From NCBI RefSeq assembly GCF_040054535.1, contig NC_090782.1, positions 16,381,001-16,445,000 of the forward strand: DNA of 64,000 nucleotides, in the 5' to 3' direction. Of this stretch, positions 1 to 20,489 are shown piece by piece. The stretch's first letter is position 1. Every line of letters begins with the position of its first letter. Under the pieces are notes generated by a model. The model was not told the origin of the DNA. It made no database searches and was given only the letters and a program-made list of their open reading frames with translations. The DNA comes from Antennarius striatus. Its lineage: Eukaryota; Chordata; Actinopteri; Lophiiformes; Antennariidae. The translations under genes and the position numbers were made by a program.

Positions 1-37
1 TTTTGTGATGGATGATGGCTTCACTTCTTCTTCACAG

Positions 38-624
38 ACGTGTTCTTCTCTCTCTGCCTGGCTCTGATGGTGGCCAGTCTACTTGAGACCATCTTCGTCA
101 CCAATCTGCTAGGCAGCTCTTGTAACTTCTCTCCTGTCCCTCGCTGGGCCCAAGTGGTTGTTCTGCAAATTCTGGGCAGGGTTGTCTGCCTGCCTCAGAA
201 GACTAAAGAGCCAATAGGTTCAGGTAAAAAGGTCAATACAGTATGTAGTTAAGTATCAAGTATTAGTAGAGAAACACAAGCACTTTGTAGATTGAAGACC
301 TCAGCCTTTTTTTATTTTTTTTCTCAAAAAACAGGTTTGAAACTCAACACTGTGGCACCACAACAAATAGCTGACATAGGGCCTCCAAAAGCAGAGGAGC
401 CAGTAGAGGAGACTAACACTGATCAGGAGCTACGGAACATGAGCAGGGATCTCACCGCCCTCCGCCTCCAGGTGGAACAACACCTGGGTGGAAGCCAGAG
501 CTCAGAGGAGTGGATGCAGTTAGGTTTCATCATAGACCGCCTACTGTTCGGCCTCTACGTTCTTTTCATTTCAATCAGTTTCATTACTATTATGGTTATC
601 TGGTTGAACTCATACAGTCAGTAG
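38..624 (+). CDS. 5-HT3-receptor-like channel, copy A, last two exons (5' end outside window)
   Basis: These are the final two coding exons of a Cys-loop (pentameric ligand-gated) cation channel subunit, at 38..223 and 335..624. The first encodes membrane segment M3 (SLCLALMVASLLETIF) and the start of the cytoplasmic loop. The second encodes the rest of the loop, the MA helix (EEWMQLGFIIDRLLFGLY) and M4, ending in TAG at 622-624. The exon junction is phase 1 (G|GT) with consensus GT and AG. The M3 and M4 wording is closer to copy C (9948-18139) than to copy B (3313-7451). The cytoplasmic loop is short, as in copy C. Ligand-binding exons and M1-M2 must lie upstream of the window, so whether the gene is complete cannot be judged. 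The family assignment is firm; the ligand is unknown. Confidence 0.85.
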
Positions 625-812
625 ACAAGTGACAGCATTAAAATATTGTAATATGGCTATGTATTTAGAATATTTGTTATAGGAATCAAAATGTGTTCAT
701 ATTCCAGTTACTGTGTTATTCATAGTTGCACATTGTCATATAATCACTAGACTATGGCTTTGAGCCATTGTGCTGCAGTCTGCAATTTGTGAATGGAGAC
801 AGCTGGAGGAAA

Positions 813-818
813 AATAAA
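813..818 (+). terminator. Poly(A) signal for channel copy A
   Basis: AATAAA lies 189 bases after the stop codon of copy A, in an A/T-rich stretch. It is the first canonical signal downstream and a plausible 3' end for the transcript. Confidence 0.55.
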
Positions 819-1290
819 TGTGGTATAGTGTTTGATTGACTTTCCTTTAAAAAAAAATGGCATGCCTCAAAAAAAGAGAACTGAATCTTTCCCACTGTAA
901 CCTTCTTGTACATGTCACCAAGCACCACTATAGTACAAGGTGTTCTAAAATCTACATAAAAAATATAAACTACAGAAAGGAACTTCAGGAGCCAATCAGA
1001 TTTGAATCAGCTAGAGCACCTCTGGTCCCCACCCTAGAACCACCTATACCAACATCCAAAATCAACAGCCAATATAGTCAGACTATGTACACTCAAACTC
1101 CGCCAAAGTACAACAATGAAGTGAGTCACCTGAGAAAAAGTACCTTACCGTCACCTTACTTGCAAAAACAATTTTAATTACGTCATATCTTTTCCATTTG
1201 TGTAATCATATACAGAGAAAACCACTAACATGGTTCTTAAATAACACACTAATAAGCACAACAGTGGGTAATGGAGTGTATAACTCCCAT

Positions 1291-1339
1291 AGGTAGAGGT
1301 GTTAAAAAATAAAATGGGTGAGTGGTTACACAGGTGTGC
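1291..1339 (+). repeat. Degenerate direct repeat, first copy
   Basis: About 50 bases (starting AGGTAGAGGTG, containing ATGGGTGAGTGGTTAC) reappear with roughly 80% identity at 2956-3005 in the same orientation. Weaker similarity may extend upstream of both copies. The family is not recognised; it may be the end of an old transposable element. Confidence 0.5.
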
Positions 1340-2955
1340 AAAAAGTCTTTTACTTATTATGCTCTTCATTCCATCTCCACTTTAGGAAGAATTACAGCTC
1401 CAAAACTTCAGTATAACAAGAATTAATGTTGTCATAGATTCAGTTGCTTATGACTACAACCAAAGTATCACCACTTTACATTATATAGTGGATTTGGATG
1501 ATTTGCAGATATTTAGTTTATTAAATTTATTCACATCATAGCAAATGCACAAATATATTAGTACCAAAGCTTAGAAAAGATTGTTTGCACCACTAGCTTA
1601 TTTTTATCTACAGATCCCAGGCATGCTAACACATATAACCACATCACATACATTATACGTATCACATTATATTAGGGAAACATACAACTCAACTTCAGAA
1701 GCACTGTATGCTCATACATTAATAACAAGTTGTCAAGATGTAAAATTAATCCTGACAAAACTGATAATTCTAACCTATATTCCATTTCGGATCTAAACAT
1801 TCCATATTCAACAAGTATATCACAATGATCTTGTCACCATGTCACAGTCTGCATTTTCCACTTGCTCCTCCTCACCTTTTTGCCAGCTACTCACTCCTTA
1901 TCAGACCAAACTCCACTCACCTGATGCTGCCACTGGTTCCCAATGGACCATCCATTTATATTGCTCTCACCATGCATTCTCTGCCAGATTGTTCAGTATG
2001 ATTCATGTGTGACTTTCTAGCATTTTGGAAAGCCTTCCCAGTATTGACTCGGCCTGTTTCCGATTACCTGTCCTGGATATCTGGACTTCTGTCCCCAACC
2101 ACAAACTGCCTATTCCTACTTGAATTATGTCCGTCCATCACCTTTTCTCTGTTTTGCTGACACACTTTGTGAACTAATAAAGACCATTACCAATCTACAG
2201 GTCGGAGAGTGCTGCTTTTGGGTCCAAAAGACGTACTTCTACACATGATTTCCTGTGCTGAACATAGAGGAGCAGTTAATGAAGTGACTCAGCAAGTTTT
2301 TTTATTTGCCTGAGACCGATATTCCATGCAACAGTAATAATAGGAAAGAAACATTTCGTATAATGTACGTATGTAGGTCTGAACAAAAATCAGCTCAATG
2401 AATATGAAATCAATTTATTGTGCCCCTCAATTGTAAGTTTGGATGAAATAGTCTGCGGGATGACTAAATGTGAATGTAAAAAACACAAACTACATCACAT
2501 TTTATATTATTATCATTGTGTGCTGCTGCAATTTAATAAGGTTTTCTTTTATGGAACTTGAAACACTTTTGGTAACAAAAGATCATTTTTCATTTTTGAT
2601 CTTAATGATGCTGCCTTACATACAGTATATATGCTGTGGTTAGTTGATGACATTACCTGAGGTGGATGATGTATGCTCGTACAGCCAAACAGTAATTTTG
2701 TTAGTTTTGTAGTCTCTCTTCTTGTCAATTTGCATGTTTCAGAGTCAATGTTTAACTGTCATTAAGAATGGCGACTGCAGACTTTGTCTTACAAAACGCT
2801 TTCAACAATGCAAAAGGATCTACTGGGCAATGTACCAATAAGCAATATACACCAAACATTGACCCTCAATCACTGACACTCAAGAGTCTTAACAACATAA
2901 CAACAAATGTAGCAGTATACAACACTGGAGCCAAGGAACAGATTCTAACCCCCAC

Positions 2956-3005
2956 AGATAGAGGGGTTTAAAAATACAATGGGTTGAGTGGTTACCAAAG
3001 GTGTG
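2956..3005 (+). repeat. Degenerate direct repeat, second copy
   Basis: Partner of 1291-1339 (here AGATAGAGGGG and ATGGGTTGAGTGGTTAC), same orientation, about 1.66 kb away. Confidence 0.5.
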
Positions 3006-3312
3006 AAACAACAAGTCCTGTCTTGTCTTGTGTGTGTTTATGGTCCTCTGTACATCACACAGTTTTGTGTTTCTTCTTCTCCTTCTTCTTCTTCTTCTTC
3101 TTCTAATAACTAATAATAAATTTAATAAACAACAACTCATTTTTCTGTTGTGGCTTACACTCAGATATAAAATTACCAACTGAACATGCACATCGCTGTG
3201 TTTGTGTGCGTGCATGCGTGCGTGCGTGCGTGCGTGTGTGTGTGTATGATCTTTGTTTTAACTCATAGATCTGTGATTGTGGGAAACATTATCTTCATCA
3301 GAATCATCCAGC

Positions 3313-6300
3313 ATGAATCTTTCTCAGCAAACTGTCGCTATCATCTCTTGTTTTCTTTTGACATCAGGTAATGACAAGATTTTCATTCTAAACTTTTGAC
3401 TTTTTAGTTACTTGAATGTATGTTTTGATTGCTTAGTTCTAAACTGCAGTCGATAACTGAAGTGGTAATTGATAATCGTAATTATTACTTTACCTGTTTC
3501 AGGTTTAAATAATCATGAGATGATATTCTAATCTTTTTTTGATTACTAAAGTAAATGCAATTTGACATTTACAATAAGATGTTAGACTGTATAATGAGAG
3601 TAAGCCCTGAAAAACTAGAAGAATAAGAATAGAATAGAATAGAATAGAATAGAATAGAATAGAATAGAATAGAATAGAATAGAATAGAATAAAATAAAAT
3701 AAAATAAAATAAAATAAAATAGAATTTTTTCCCTGTAGGAAAAATTATTTTCTGTCAAACATGTATCACAATTGTGGTAAGTCAGTAGTGATGAATTTTA
3801 AGTAAAGGACCCTTTTAAGTCATTTGAATTGTTATGTTGTGTTAACTTTGAAGAATGTTTTCCATTTTGTTTATTTTTTAAATTTCCATTTAATTTTGAT
3901 TTTCAGAATTTTACATCTACAATAATCTTCTACGCAGCAACTTCGCAATTAGCAAATACGTTATCATAGTTTTGTTGCTTCTCAACAACTCATATATAAA
4001 CCTGTCGATGCAAGGTATATAGTTAATTTTAGCGGTATTATGTGGCTGAAATTGCAAACTATAAATTAACATGTGTTTCTCATAATAATAAGAAATTTTA
4101 AGAAAACTTTCTCTTGTCAGTGTCTCAGTGTTTAAGTACGCTGTCCTGTGAGGAAGGCCACAGCGGCCCAACCTACGAGTCCATGCAGGCTGTGTTTGAC
4201 TTAAAGCCCTTCAGGCCAGCAGTAAATCTCAGTAACCCAACCATAACCAACATCTCATTTACTCTGTATGCTGTCCTGGGTGTGGTACGTTCACTTTGAG
4301 ATTTGACAGAAATATTTAAAACTAATTCCACTGATTTCAAAGGCTTTAACGGATTAAATCCTGAAAAAAGGAAAGTCAGGTCAAAGAATGTTGGCTGTAA
4401 TAAATTACACATGCTGTATATGTTTTTTTTTAAAAAGGAAAAAATTACTCATCATTGTAAGAGTTATTAATGTTACAAACATTATATTTTTGACAAGTGT
4501 AACCTGGTGGCAAAAGATCTCAACTTCACATGAGATTCATTTTGTTTCAGAATGAGAAAACCCAGATACTCACAACTTTCTTGTGGCTACGATTGGTATG
4601 TAGTATGGACATAAAACTCTGTATATACATGTAAGGAAGACTGAGGCAATTTTTTTTACTGATGTAACATGTATGTAAAATGACAAATAAGCTGATATTT
4701 TGATGCAATGATCAAAGTTTAACCTAATTTCTGATTTATTTCACTGAAGTATTGGCATCATGAGTTCCTGGTTTGGGAACCTGATCAGTGTGATGGCGTG
4801 ACCAAAATTTCTCTGCCCGTGAAGAAACTCTGGTCTCCAGACATCATCGTTTATGAGTTGTGAGTTCAGATTTTATTTCTAGTCAGTGGAGGCCTGAGGC
4901 TCTGGTACACACAAATGAATATCTCATTACATAATCATGGGCGCCCTCAAACAGATGCATGTAAAACTATATAATTTCTATAGAGCAGGCTCAGTGGTAT
5001 GCTGTTGCAGGTTGGTAGTTTGAATGCAGTTCTCTAATATAAAACCCCAGACATAGTCATTTAGGGATCACCACATGTTTGAAATCCAGCCTGCAAAGCT
5101 GCAAGAGCAAAAACTTTGCTTGAAAGATTTTACCGTTGAATTACTTTTTGAATGGGATTTTCTCTCTGTGTATTTCTTTTAATTCCTCCTTACCCTTGCA
5201 AACCCAACCTCCACAGTGTAGACGATGATGTTTCTCAAGCGTGTCCTTACGTCTACGTGAACCACACAGGTCAAATTCGATGGGACAGAATGTTGCGTCT
5301 TGTCTCGGCTTGCAACCTGAAGATCTTCAGTTTTCCTTTTGATGTGCAAAACTGCACATTTACATTTGGCTCCTACATGCACACCAGTGAGGACTGACTA
5401 ATATTTAACAATCATGCAAGTTCATACATTTACAGACCTTATTCATTCTGGTTAGTTTAGATTGTATTTAGGAAATCTTTGGACAGGTATTTCTCTCTCT
5501 CATTCTGCTTTTCTCTCTCACAGTTAAGGATGTGAGAGTCAGCCCAGCTCTGACGTTTCAGGAAATGTCTAAAAATTCAAAGCGGTACCTAGAAGCCAGT
5601 GGTGAATGGGAGCTTGTGGACATACTGGGAGAGACCTCCATCCTCCAATTTGGAATTGATGAGTGGGACATCATCACCTTCTGGGTGAGAGAAATCACTG
5701 ACCATAATTATATTATGTCTCATTTATTTAGTCAAAAATGAACCCAAAGGCTTCTCTTCTCTTCTCTTCTCTTCTCTTCTCTTCTCTTCTCTTCTCTTCT
5801 CTTCTCTCATATTTTATTTTGCCTTATAAAATTGCTGTTTTAACACAGAAATAGGAATGAGCCTTTTTAATCATGCATTTCATTTGAAATAGTTTACGGA
5901 TAGTAATTTATGATTCCTTTGAGTGACCTATTCATAGTATTTATATTGAAGGTGATGGTTCATACAGACTGTTGTTGCATAGGTGGTCATAAAGCGGCGC
6001 CCGGTGCTGTATGTGGTCAACCTACTGATCCCCAGCTCCTTTCTGATGCTCATTGACATCTTGTCCTTCTACCTGCCTCCACACAGCGTTGACCGCGCCT
6101 CCTTCAAGATGACCCTTATCTTGGGATACACTGTCTTTCTTCTCATCATGAATGACTTGCTCCCTAGTACAGCAAATGGCACACCCATTATAGGTTAGAG
6201 GTAGTGCTATGTGAAGGTGACATATGAGTGCTACGATAGTTCCACCATAACTAACATCATAGCTGTCCAGTTGGATTGAGATCTGGTGACTCGCTGATCC

Positions 6301-7451
6301 CAGACCTGTGTTGGCCGACAGTTTGTCTGTCAGAAATCTGCAGGTCTTGTGAGTTTAGTAGTCTGTGACTATGATTTTCAGCTTGGGCCTAAAATGACCC
6401 AAAGTTTATTTATGCACCCTGGTGGTGAACGGCATTCATGCAAAAATTAAATGAAGGTAGTGTTGCACATTTCAGGAAAAGTTAGCTAATGTCAAAGTGA
6501 AAAAAGATCATTTAGTGACGTTTCTCATCTGTAGAACATAGTTGGTGCAAAATTCTTCACCTGAATACAACAAAGTAGATGGTAGATATACAGTATATTT
6601 TTTTTAAATAAAAAAAATGTGTAATAGTTAGTGAAAAAAAAACTCACTGCAAATGTTTCAGCTTTAAAATGGACATAATTAATCTCATCATTTGCTTTGT
6701 TAATCCATCTGATGTAGGTATATACTTCTCTGTGTGTTTGGCCCTCATGGTCATCAGTCTACTGGAGACAGTCATCATTACTAACGTCCTCCACCACAGC
6801 TCCATGAAATATCAGAAGGTTCCAAACTGGGTGAGGGTGGTTGTCCTGAAACACATCGCGAGTCTCATCTGCTACCGATGGCCCGAGGACCTCCAGTCCC
6901 CTTCAGTACCAGAAAAGGATACGCCTGGCCGCTCAGATAGTCGTTCAGGACCAGGGATCATCCAACCTGACTCCCAGATGAATGCCCAGCACGCACCCAT
7001 CATTGGAGGTAATCACACAATCTCAGTGAATAACAAATACTACTTCTGATAAAGTAAGTATTGACACAGTATACAGTAGATGCATATGAGTGAAGGAAAT
7101 AAGCATTAACTAAACAAAATGTGTTTAAAAATTTATTTATCTTTGCCATTTGAAAACATTTCAGGAAAACCTAACAACCAAGGCTGACACATTTCAGGGT
7201 GTAGACTGTGATCAGTCATTTTGATTTTGTCCTACACAGCATCTCTGCCCGAACTGCAACAGATCTGTCAATACCTAGGAGACCTTCGCTCCCACCTCAT
7301 CTCTCTGCAGAAGGAAAGCGAGCTGCAGGACCAGTGGTGCCACGTTGGATATGTCCTTGACTACCTGCTCTTCCGCATTTATCTATTACTCATCTGTTGT
7401 TATGCCCTGGTCATCATCTCCATGTGGTGTGTCTGGATTACACAGACCTAA
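3313..7451 (+). CDS. 5-HT3-receptor-like Cys-loop cation channel, copy B (complete, 9 exons, 472 aa)
   Basis: Exons: 3313..3367, 4121..4284, 4551..4595, 4750..4859, 5217..5386, 5524..5684, 5983..6193, 6718..7008, 7240..7451. All junctions are GT-AG, phases agree and the total is 1419 nt. The protein is a plasma-membrane subunit of a pentameric ligand-gated channel. A signal peptide ([16 protein letters not shown]) is followed by an extracellular domain with the Cys-loop (Cys157-Cys171, containing FPFDVQN) and sequons NLS, NHT and NCT. M1-M2 follow from about 236 ([15 protein letters not shown]; pore [14 protein letters not shown] with 9' Leu), then M3, a 100-residue cytoplasmic loop, the MA helix and M4. 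Loop D Trp is kept (TFLWLRL), but the loop B position is Tyr (GSYMHT) where 5-HT3A has Trp. The 45-nt third exon and 170/161-nt exons match the usual 5-HT3 gene plan. The ligand is uncertain; it could be an orphan subunit. Confidence 0.9.
3617..3724 (+). repeat. (AATAG)n / (AATAA)n pentanucleotide microsatellite
   Basis: More than 15 units of GAATA, drifting to AAATA, lie in intron 1 of channel copy B. Confidence 0.9.
5751..5806 (+). repeat. (CTTCT)n pentanucleotide microsatellite
   Basis: About 11 units of CTTCT lie in intron 6 of channel copy B, just before the M1-M2 exon. Confidence 0.9.
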
Positions 7452-8009
7452 ATACACATAAATTACATTTGAACCAGGGCTGCATGGGATTCAAGAATTT
7501 ATTAGCGAAAAGCAAACTAAAAGCAAATGCATAACTAGCTAGCAAAGATTTGCAGTTGTTTGTCCTGTGATGTTTACAAAGTCTTTTCTCTGTATTTCAT
7601 TTTGTAAAGAAAAGTGTGAACTCTGTCCGTTTTCTTGTGACAGCAAATTAGTTGCTTTCCTTAGTATTCCTATTATTCAGCCAGAGCAGTCGAATATAAT
7701 AGAACAATCTCTTTTATGCTTAGCATCCTGTCTGATACCTGATACTTAAAATGACAGTAGTTGATATTCCATTCTTATTATTTTGTTTTGTGACTTTGAA
7801 CTGATTTTATACCAAACTTGGCTTCTGTGTTGTTGACTTTAACCTGGATCTGCATAAAATCAGCTACAATTTTTCTCAGGACATCAAAGAAACACAAAGA
7901 CCTGAAATAATGGATGACAAAATGGAAACCATTGTGTGATATAGGAGTTTACCATTAAATGAAAATGCTGTATCAAACTAACTAAAGTCATAGTGATGTG
8001 GAATTCCTC

Positions 8010-8015
8010 AATAAA
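8010..8015 (+). terminator. Candidate poly(A) signal for channel copy B
   Basis: AATAAA lies about 560 bases after the stop of copy B. It is the first canonical hexamer in the A/T-rich 3' region, which otherwise shows no coding signal between 7452 and 8275. Confidence 0.4.
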
Positions 8016-8277
8016 TACTTTTGTGCGTCCAACTTTTGTTTATCAACCTGACGCAAAAACTCAAGAGAGCTGAACGAGGACAATCGTTTAATTCCTCAAG
8101 GGTCAGTAATTCATGATAAATACAGTATACTAAACAAAAGCAGATAGAAAAAGCGGAAGAAAATCTTTATTAGAATGCAAGATTTATGATGATTAAGAAC
8201 TGATAAAAAGTCTTTTTCATATAAAGCTGACGAATCTGTGAAATTTGCACGTCAAAGAAAGAAACCTAGTGGGGCCA

Positions 8278-9004
8278 CTATCCATCCATCCATCCTCAAC
8301 CGCTTATTCGGGGCCAGGTCGCTAGGAACAACAGTCTCAGGATTGATGCTCATACTTCCGTCTCCCTAGAAACCTCCAGGGGGATCCCGAGATGTTCCCA
8401 GGCCAGCCGAGAGAGATAGTCCCTCCAGCATGTCCTAGGTCTTCCCCAAGGTCTCCTCCCGGTAGGACATGCCCGGAACACCTCCCTAGGGAGGTGTCCA
8501 GGAGGCATCCGGAACAGAGTCACTGCAGCTGGCTCCGCTCGAGGTGGAGGAGCAGCGGCTCTACTCCGAGCTCCTCCCTGCTGACTGAGCTTCTCACCCT
8601 ATCTCTAAGGGTGCGCCCAGCCACTTTACGGAGGAAACTCATTTCAGCCACTTATATTTGGGCATGACCCAAAACTCATGACCATAGGTGAGAGTAGGAA
8701 CATAGATTGACCAGTAAACCGAGAGCTTTGTCTTACGACTCAGCTCCTCCTTCACCATGACAGACCTATACAGTGACCACATCACTGTGGGCGAATCTCA
8801 TCCACCCCCCCTTTGCCACCAAGGAGTTTGGCAACCACCTCGGTGACTTCAGCTTGGGTAATGGACGAGTCCACCTCTGAGACCTCTGCCTCTTCTTCCT
8901 CTGTGTAAGACATGGTAGCATGGTATTGAGGAGATCCTCAAAGTATTCTTTCCACTGCCCAACAATATCCTCTGTCAAGGTCAGCAGCTCTCTGCCTCTG
9001 ATTA
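8278..9004 (-). mobile_element. Non-LTR retrotransposon (LINE) remnant, internally deleted
   Basis: On the - strand, 9004 to about 8810 encodes the region between endonuclease and reverse transcriptase of a common fish LINE (EDIVGQWKEYFEDLLN, then SLVAKGGWMR). At about 8790 it jumps to sequence from the far end of the ORF and the 3' region (KEELSRKTKLSVYWSIY). The element ends in a (GGAT)n-type tail, seen on + as CCATCCATCCATCC. The whole reverse transcriptase core is missing. No intact frame remains. The clade is not assigned with confidence. Confidence 0.75.
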
Positions 9005-9947
9005 AATTTGTTAGCATTAAACCAGAATATTCTGGAGTGGATTCAAATAAAGGAGAATTCAGGATTTTTTGTACTTAAGCTTGATAAAGAAGGGCAGTGA
9101 GTGGGATGTTGCTGTGGTGGACCCTTTACCCACAGGTCCATATGAAATTTACATGTTCTATTCATGTGGGTTTAGCTTCCGTCTTTTTAAAGGTCTGAGT
9201 TTTCTGGATAAAGCCATGTGTGTGTGAGATAGGGCCATTTCTCACTGTTTACACATTTAATGAAAATTAATAGAAGACAGGTCCGTGGGCCAAAAATACA
9301 GTTATTTTTTACTTATTTTGTCAGAAACCTGACAGTGGCTCCTTTAGCGGTGAACACGTAAAGTTGGAAGGTTGTCTCTTTGGCGCAACCAGCAGGTCAA
9401 GCCTGTCACGTTTCCTGTGAAATACATTAGCAATGGATGGATGGATTGACTGAAAGTTTTGCGTACACTCATGGTTTCCAAACAGTACAACTGATATAAG
9501 ATGTTGGTTGGAAGACCTTTGGTGCAGACATTTAATTTCCCATCAAATTGAACTGACACAACTTTTCATTTTGCAGAAATGTTTATCAAATGAAATGCAA
9601 ATGAAATTGTGTTGGCATTACAGTGGTTTTGGACGGTGAGGCAAAGAGACAGATCTCTAAAGGGCAAATTAAGATGAATGCATAATAATGTGTTTGCCCC
9701 GCCTCAGAAAGCAGAAGAGAAGATGTTGACCAAAAACATGCAAATTCGAGTGATGATCATTTGAAAAGCTCCTACATGTTACATGATCATAAGATGGGCG
9801 GATCTCTGTTAGGAATAGAGCACAGCTTCCCCTGGAGGTGGTTAAACATTCCATGTCTGAGTTACTCCAGCAGCATGTCTTCTGGTGACTAAGGCTACCA
9901 TTGGATTTTTTTTTCTTTGTATTTTGATATTTAAGACACTGAAAATC

Positions 9948-18139
<8,192 letters not shown>

Positions 18140-18220
18140 AACTCTCATACAGCCTGATTTACGTAATTGCTGCTGGTTGCAAACATGCATACTTATATGT
18201 AACAAAGATGTACATCAGAG

Positions 18221-18223
18221 AGG

Positions 18224-18254
<31 letters not shown>

Positions 18255-18271
18255 ACACACACACACACACA
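18221..18271. repeat. (CA)n microsatellite
   Basis: A CA tract with one TACA interruption lies 80 bases after the stop codon of channel copy C. Confidence 0.95.
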
Positions 18272-18274
18272 GTG

Positions 18275-18445
18275 GAGTGCAGGACAACCACGTAACAGCA
18301 CCCTAAGAGCAGCTTGCAGGCTTTTGTACATTGCTCACAGACAGCTACCAGTTCACACTCCATACTTTTGGTCTACGCTGGTCTTGAACCGGCCACCTTC
18401 CGGTCTCCAACCCAAGCTCGTGTGGACTGAACTACTGCCGCTCCA
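18275..18445 (-). mobile_element. tRNA-derived SINE-like repeat
   Basis: Read on the - strand it begins with a tRNA-like head (GGCAGTAGTTCAGTCC, then B-box-like GGTTCAAGACC) and continues into the same body (GAGTGTGAACTGGTAGCT) as the copies near 10,770 and 48,200. It lies in the probable 3'UTR of channel copy C. Confidence 0.6.
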
Positions 18446-18727
18446 GTCAGAGAACAGTCCCCTGGCGTTGCACAATATTTTAATATCTAATACAGTTATG
18501 TAATATTAAAATTTAAGATGTTCCTTGAAAGCTATTCAACATCCTGGGGGCTGGGGCGCATAGCTGTCAAGTTAAAAAGAAAAGGTTGAAAATAAGCAGA
18601 AGAGACGTGCCAGCTAACTACAAACAAAAATCTTCATAATGCAGTACTAAAGGAAGGAATGCAGGTCTGCAATTTTGAGTGTGTGAACATCCTGTTTTTG
18701 TTTCGTTTGTTGAAAACAGATGAACTA

Positions 18728-18733
18728 AATAAA
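18728..18733 (+). terminator. Candidate poly(A) signal for channel copy C
   Basis: AATAAA lies about 590 bases after the stop codon, beyond the CA tract and the SINE. It is the first canonical hexamer downstream. Confidence 0.4.
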
Positions 18734-19026
18734 TTTTCTTGTTCTTTTGTGGCACACTTGAGTCCTTAGAAGAACACAGCTTGTTCAGCACAAGCTACAG
18801 TATTAAGTCTGTAACATAGGCTTCTGCCTAATTAGTGGTAGAAAGTATTTATTTCTACTATTACTAGCGGGAACCCGTGGAAATTCCACAATAAAACAAT
18901 ATCAGACTTTGTTTTCTTTTTTTCTTCGCATCACAAGAAAACAAACTGTGTCCGACAAAACCATAACAGGGCCACTATCAGCATGCACATTTTTTTCAAT
19001 AGTTATATAAAAATACATGATACATT

Positions 19027-19681
19027 TTGATCAAATTTGTTAGCATTAATCCATTATATTCTGAAGTAGATTCAAATAAAGGAGAATTAAAAGATTTTTT
19101 TGTATTTTAGCTTGATAAGGATGGGCAGTGAGTGGCATTTTGGTGTGGTGGGCCCCACAGGTCCAGGGTCCATACGGAGTTTACAGGTCTGAGTTTTCCA
19201 CATAAAGTCACGGGTGTGAGATTTGGATTTTTCTCAATGTTTACACATTTACATTAAAATTAATGGAAGAGAGGTCCATGGGCTAAGAATGCAGCTGTTG
19301 AATTTTAGAGAAGATCTGGGCAAAATGGTGAATTCATAGTTATTTATTACTAATGTTGACAGAAACTGAGAGCGGCTGCTTTAGCTTAGCGGTGAACATG
19401 TGACATTGGAATTGGTTGTCTCTGGCGCCACCGGCAGGTCAAGCATTTCATGTTTCCTGCAAAATACATTAGCAGCTTTTGCATGGATTGACTGAAAGTT
19501 TTGCGTACACTCATGGTTTCCAAACAGTACAACTGATATAAGATGTCGACATTAACATGAAGTTGTTTGAGTGAAACTATGACAATCTCAGTAACTGTTG
19601 GTTGGAATGTGAAGACCTTTGGTGCAGACATTTAATTTCCCTGCAAGATGAACTGAAATAACTTTTCATTTATCAGAAATG
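19027..19681 (+). repeat. Duplicated channel upstream region, left part (copy D)
   Basis: Collinear with 9008-9590 upstream of copy C, including 64 identical bases at 19,483-19,546. It carries a roughly 50-base extra segment (about 19,547-19,595) absent from the copy C version. It is cut at AATG (19,678-19,681), the left target-site duplication of the LTR element. Confidence 0.85.
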
Positions 19682-20355
19682 TGTTATGACCCTACGGGTC
19701 ATGTACTGTTATGTATGTGTTGTGCTGCTGCAGTGCTCTCTCTCTCTCCTTGGTTTGTGTGTGTGTGTGTTATTTTTTGTGAATGAGGGAATTAGGAGCA
19801 GGTGGTGTCCGCTCATTGGCTGGCTCGCCTGATTGCTGCCGCGCGATTGGTCAGGGGGCGGGTCCCCTGACCTATTTGAACAGCCCGCCGACTGCGCTCT
19901 TGTCTCCTGTCCAGCCTTCCCACCGCCAGGAAACGCCAGCCTGCTGAACTGTTGTAGTAGTTATAGTAGCTCAGATCGTTTGTGCTCTGTGGCGATTCTG
20001 TCAAGTTCTCAGGTCTTGTGTAAGCTAAAGCATATCCTTGTAAATACTTGTAAATAATCAGTAGACAATTTGAGCAGTTGGTAGGAGGGAGAAGCCGTTT
20101 TCTTTTAACCCTTTTCTCCTGTTTTAAGTTAGGTTAGTAAATGATTTATTTACCTTTTCTTTTGTTAGGAAGGTAGGGTCGATTTAGGATATTTTTTTGT
20201 TATGTTGGCACCTGTTCTCCCTCTGAGAAAAATAAAAACTGCTCCTTTTTTTTAAAACTTGGCTTACTGATGTCTCTGGCCTTTCTTGTGGTGAGAAAAC
20301 GGGGGGAGCAAACACGCATGTTATGTCAAAGGTTCCCCTAGACCGGGGCATAACA
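19682..20355 (+). repeat. 5' LTR of the gypsy-class element (674 bp)
   Basis: It begins TGTTATG and ends CATAACA, so the termini are complementary. It matches the 3' LTR with only a few substitutions per 100 bases plus indels. The AATAAA near 20,229 is a candidate LTR poly(A) signal. The segment just downstream (20,356-20,380: GATTTGGGG then a G-run and TCCG) is where a primer-binding site is expected and resembles a degraded proline-tRNA-type site. Confidence 0.85.
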
Positions 20356-20489
20356 TGATTTGGGGGGGGGGGGTCCGCTCTTTTGTTTTTTTGTTTCATC
20401 GTTGTGTCCGGTAAGTGTGATTGTTTTTCTGCCTCGTTGTCTCTGCTTGTTTGTTGGCAGTTTTTTTCTTTTGTGGGGGGGCGGCGGAT

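Larger units (their letters stand above)
840..3300. other. Intergenic spacer between channel copies A and B
   Basis: No exon with acceptable splice signals was found on either strand. The spacer is A/T-rich. It holds a degenerate duplicated segment (1291-1339 and 2956-3005), a CTT run near 3073-3104 and a GT/GC run near 3203-3245. Short ORFs here do not resemble any family I know. Confidence 0.5.

Noticed and set aside
8392-8667. 91-residue Pro/Ser/Arg-rich ORF on +
   Set aside because: It lies on the non-coding strand of the LINE remnant's 3' region.
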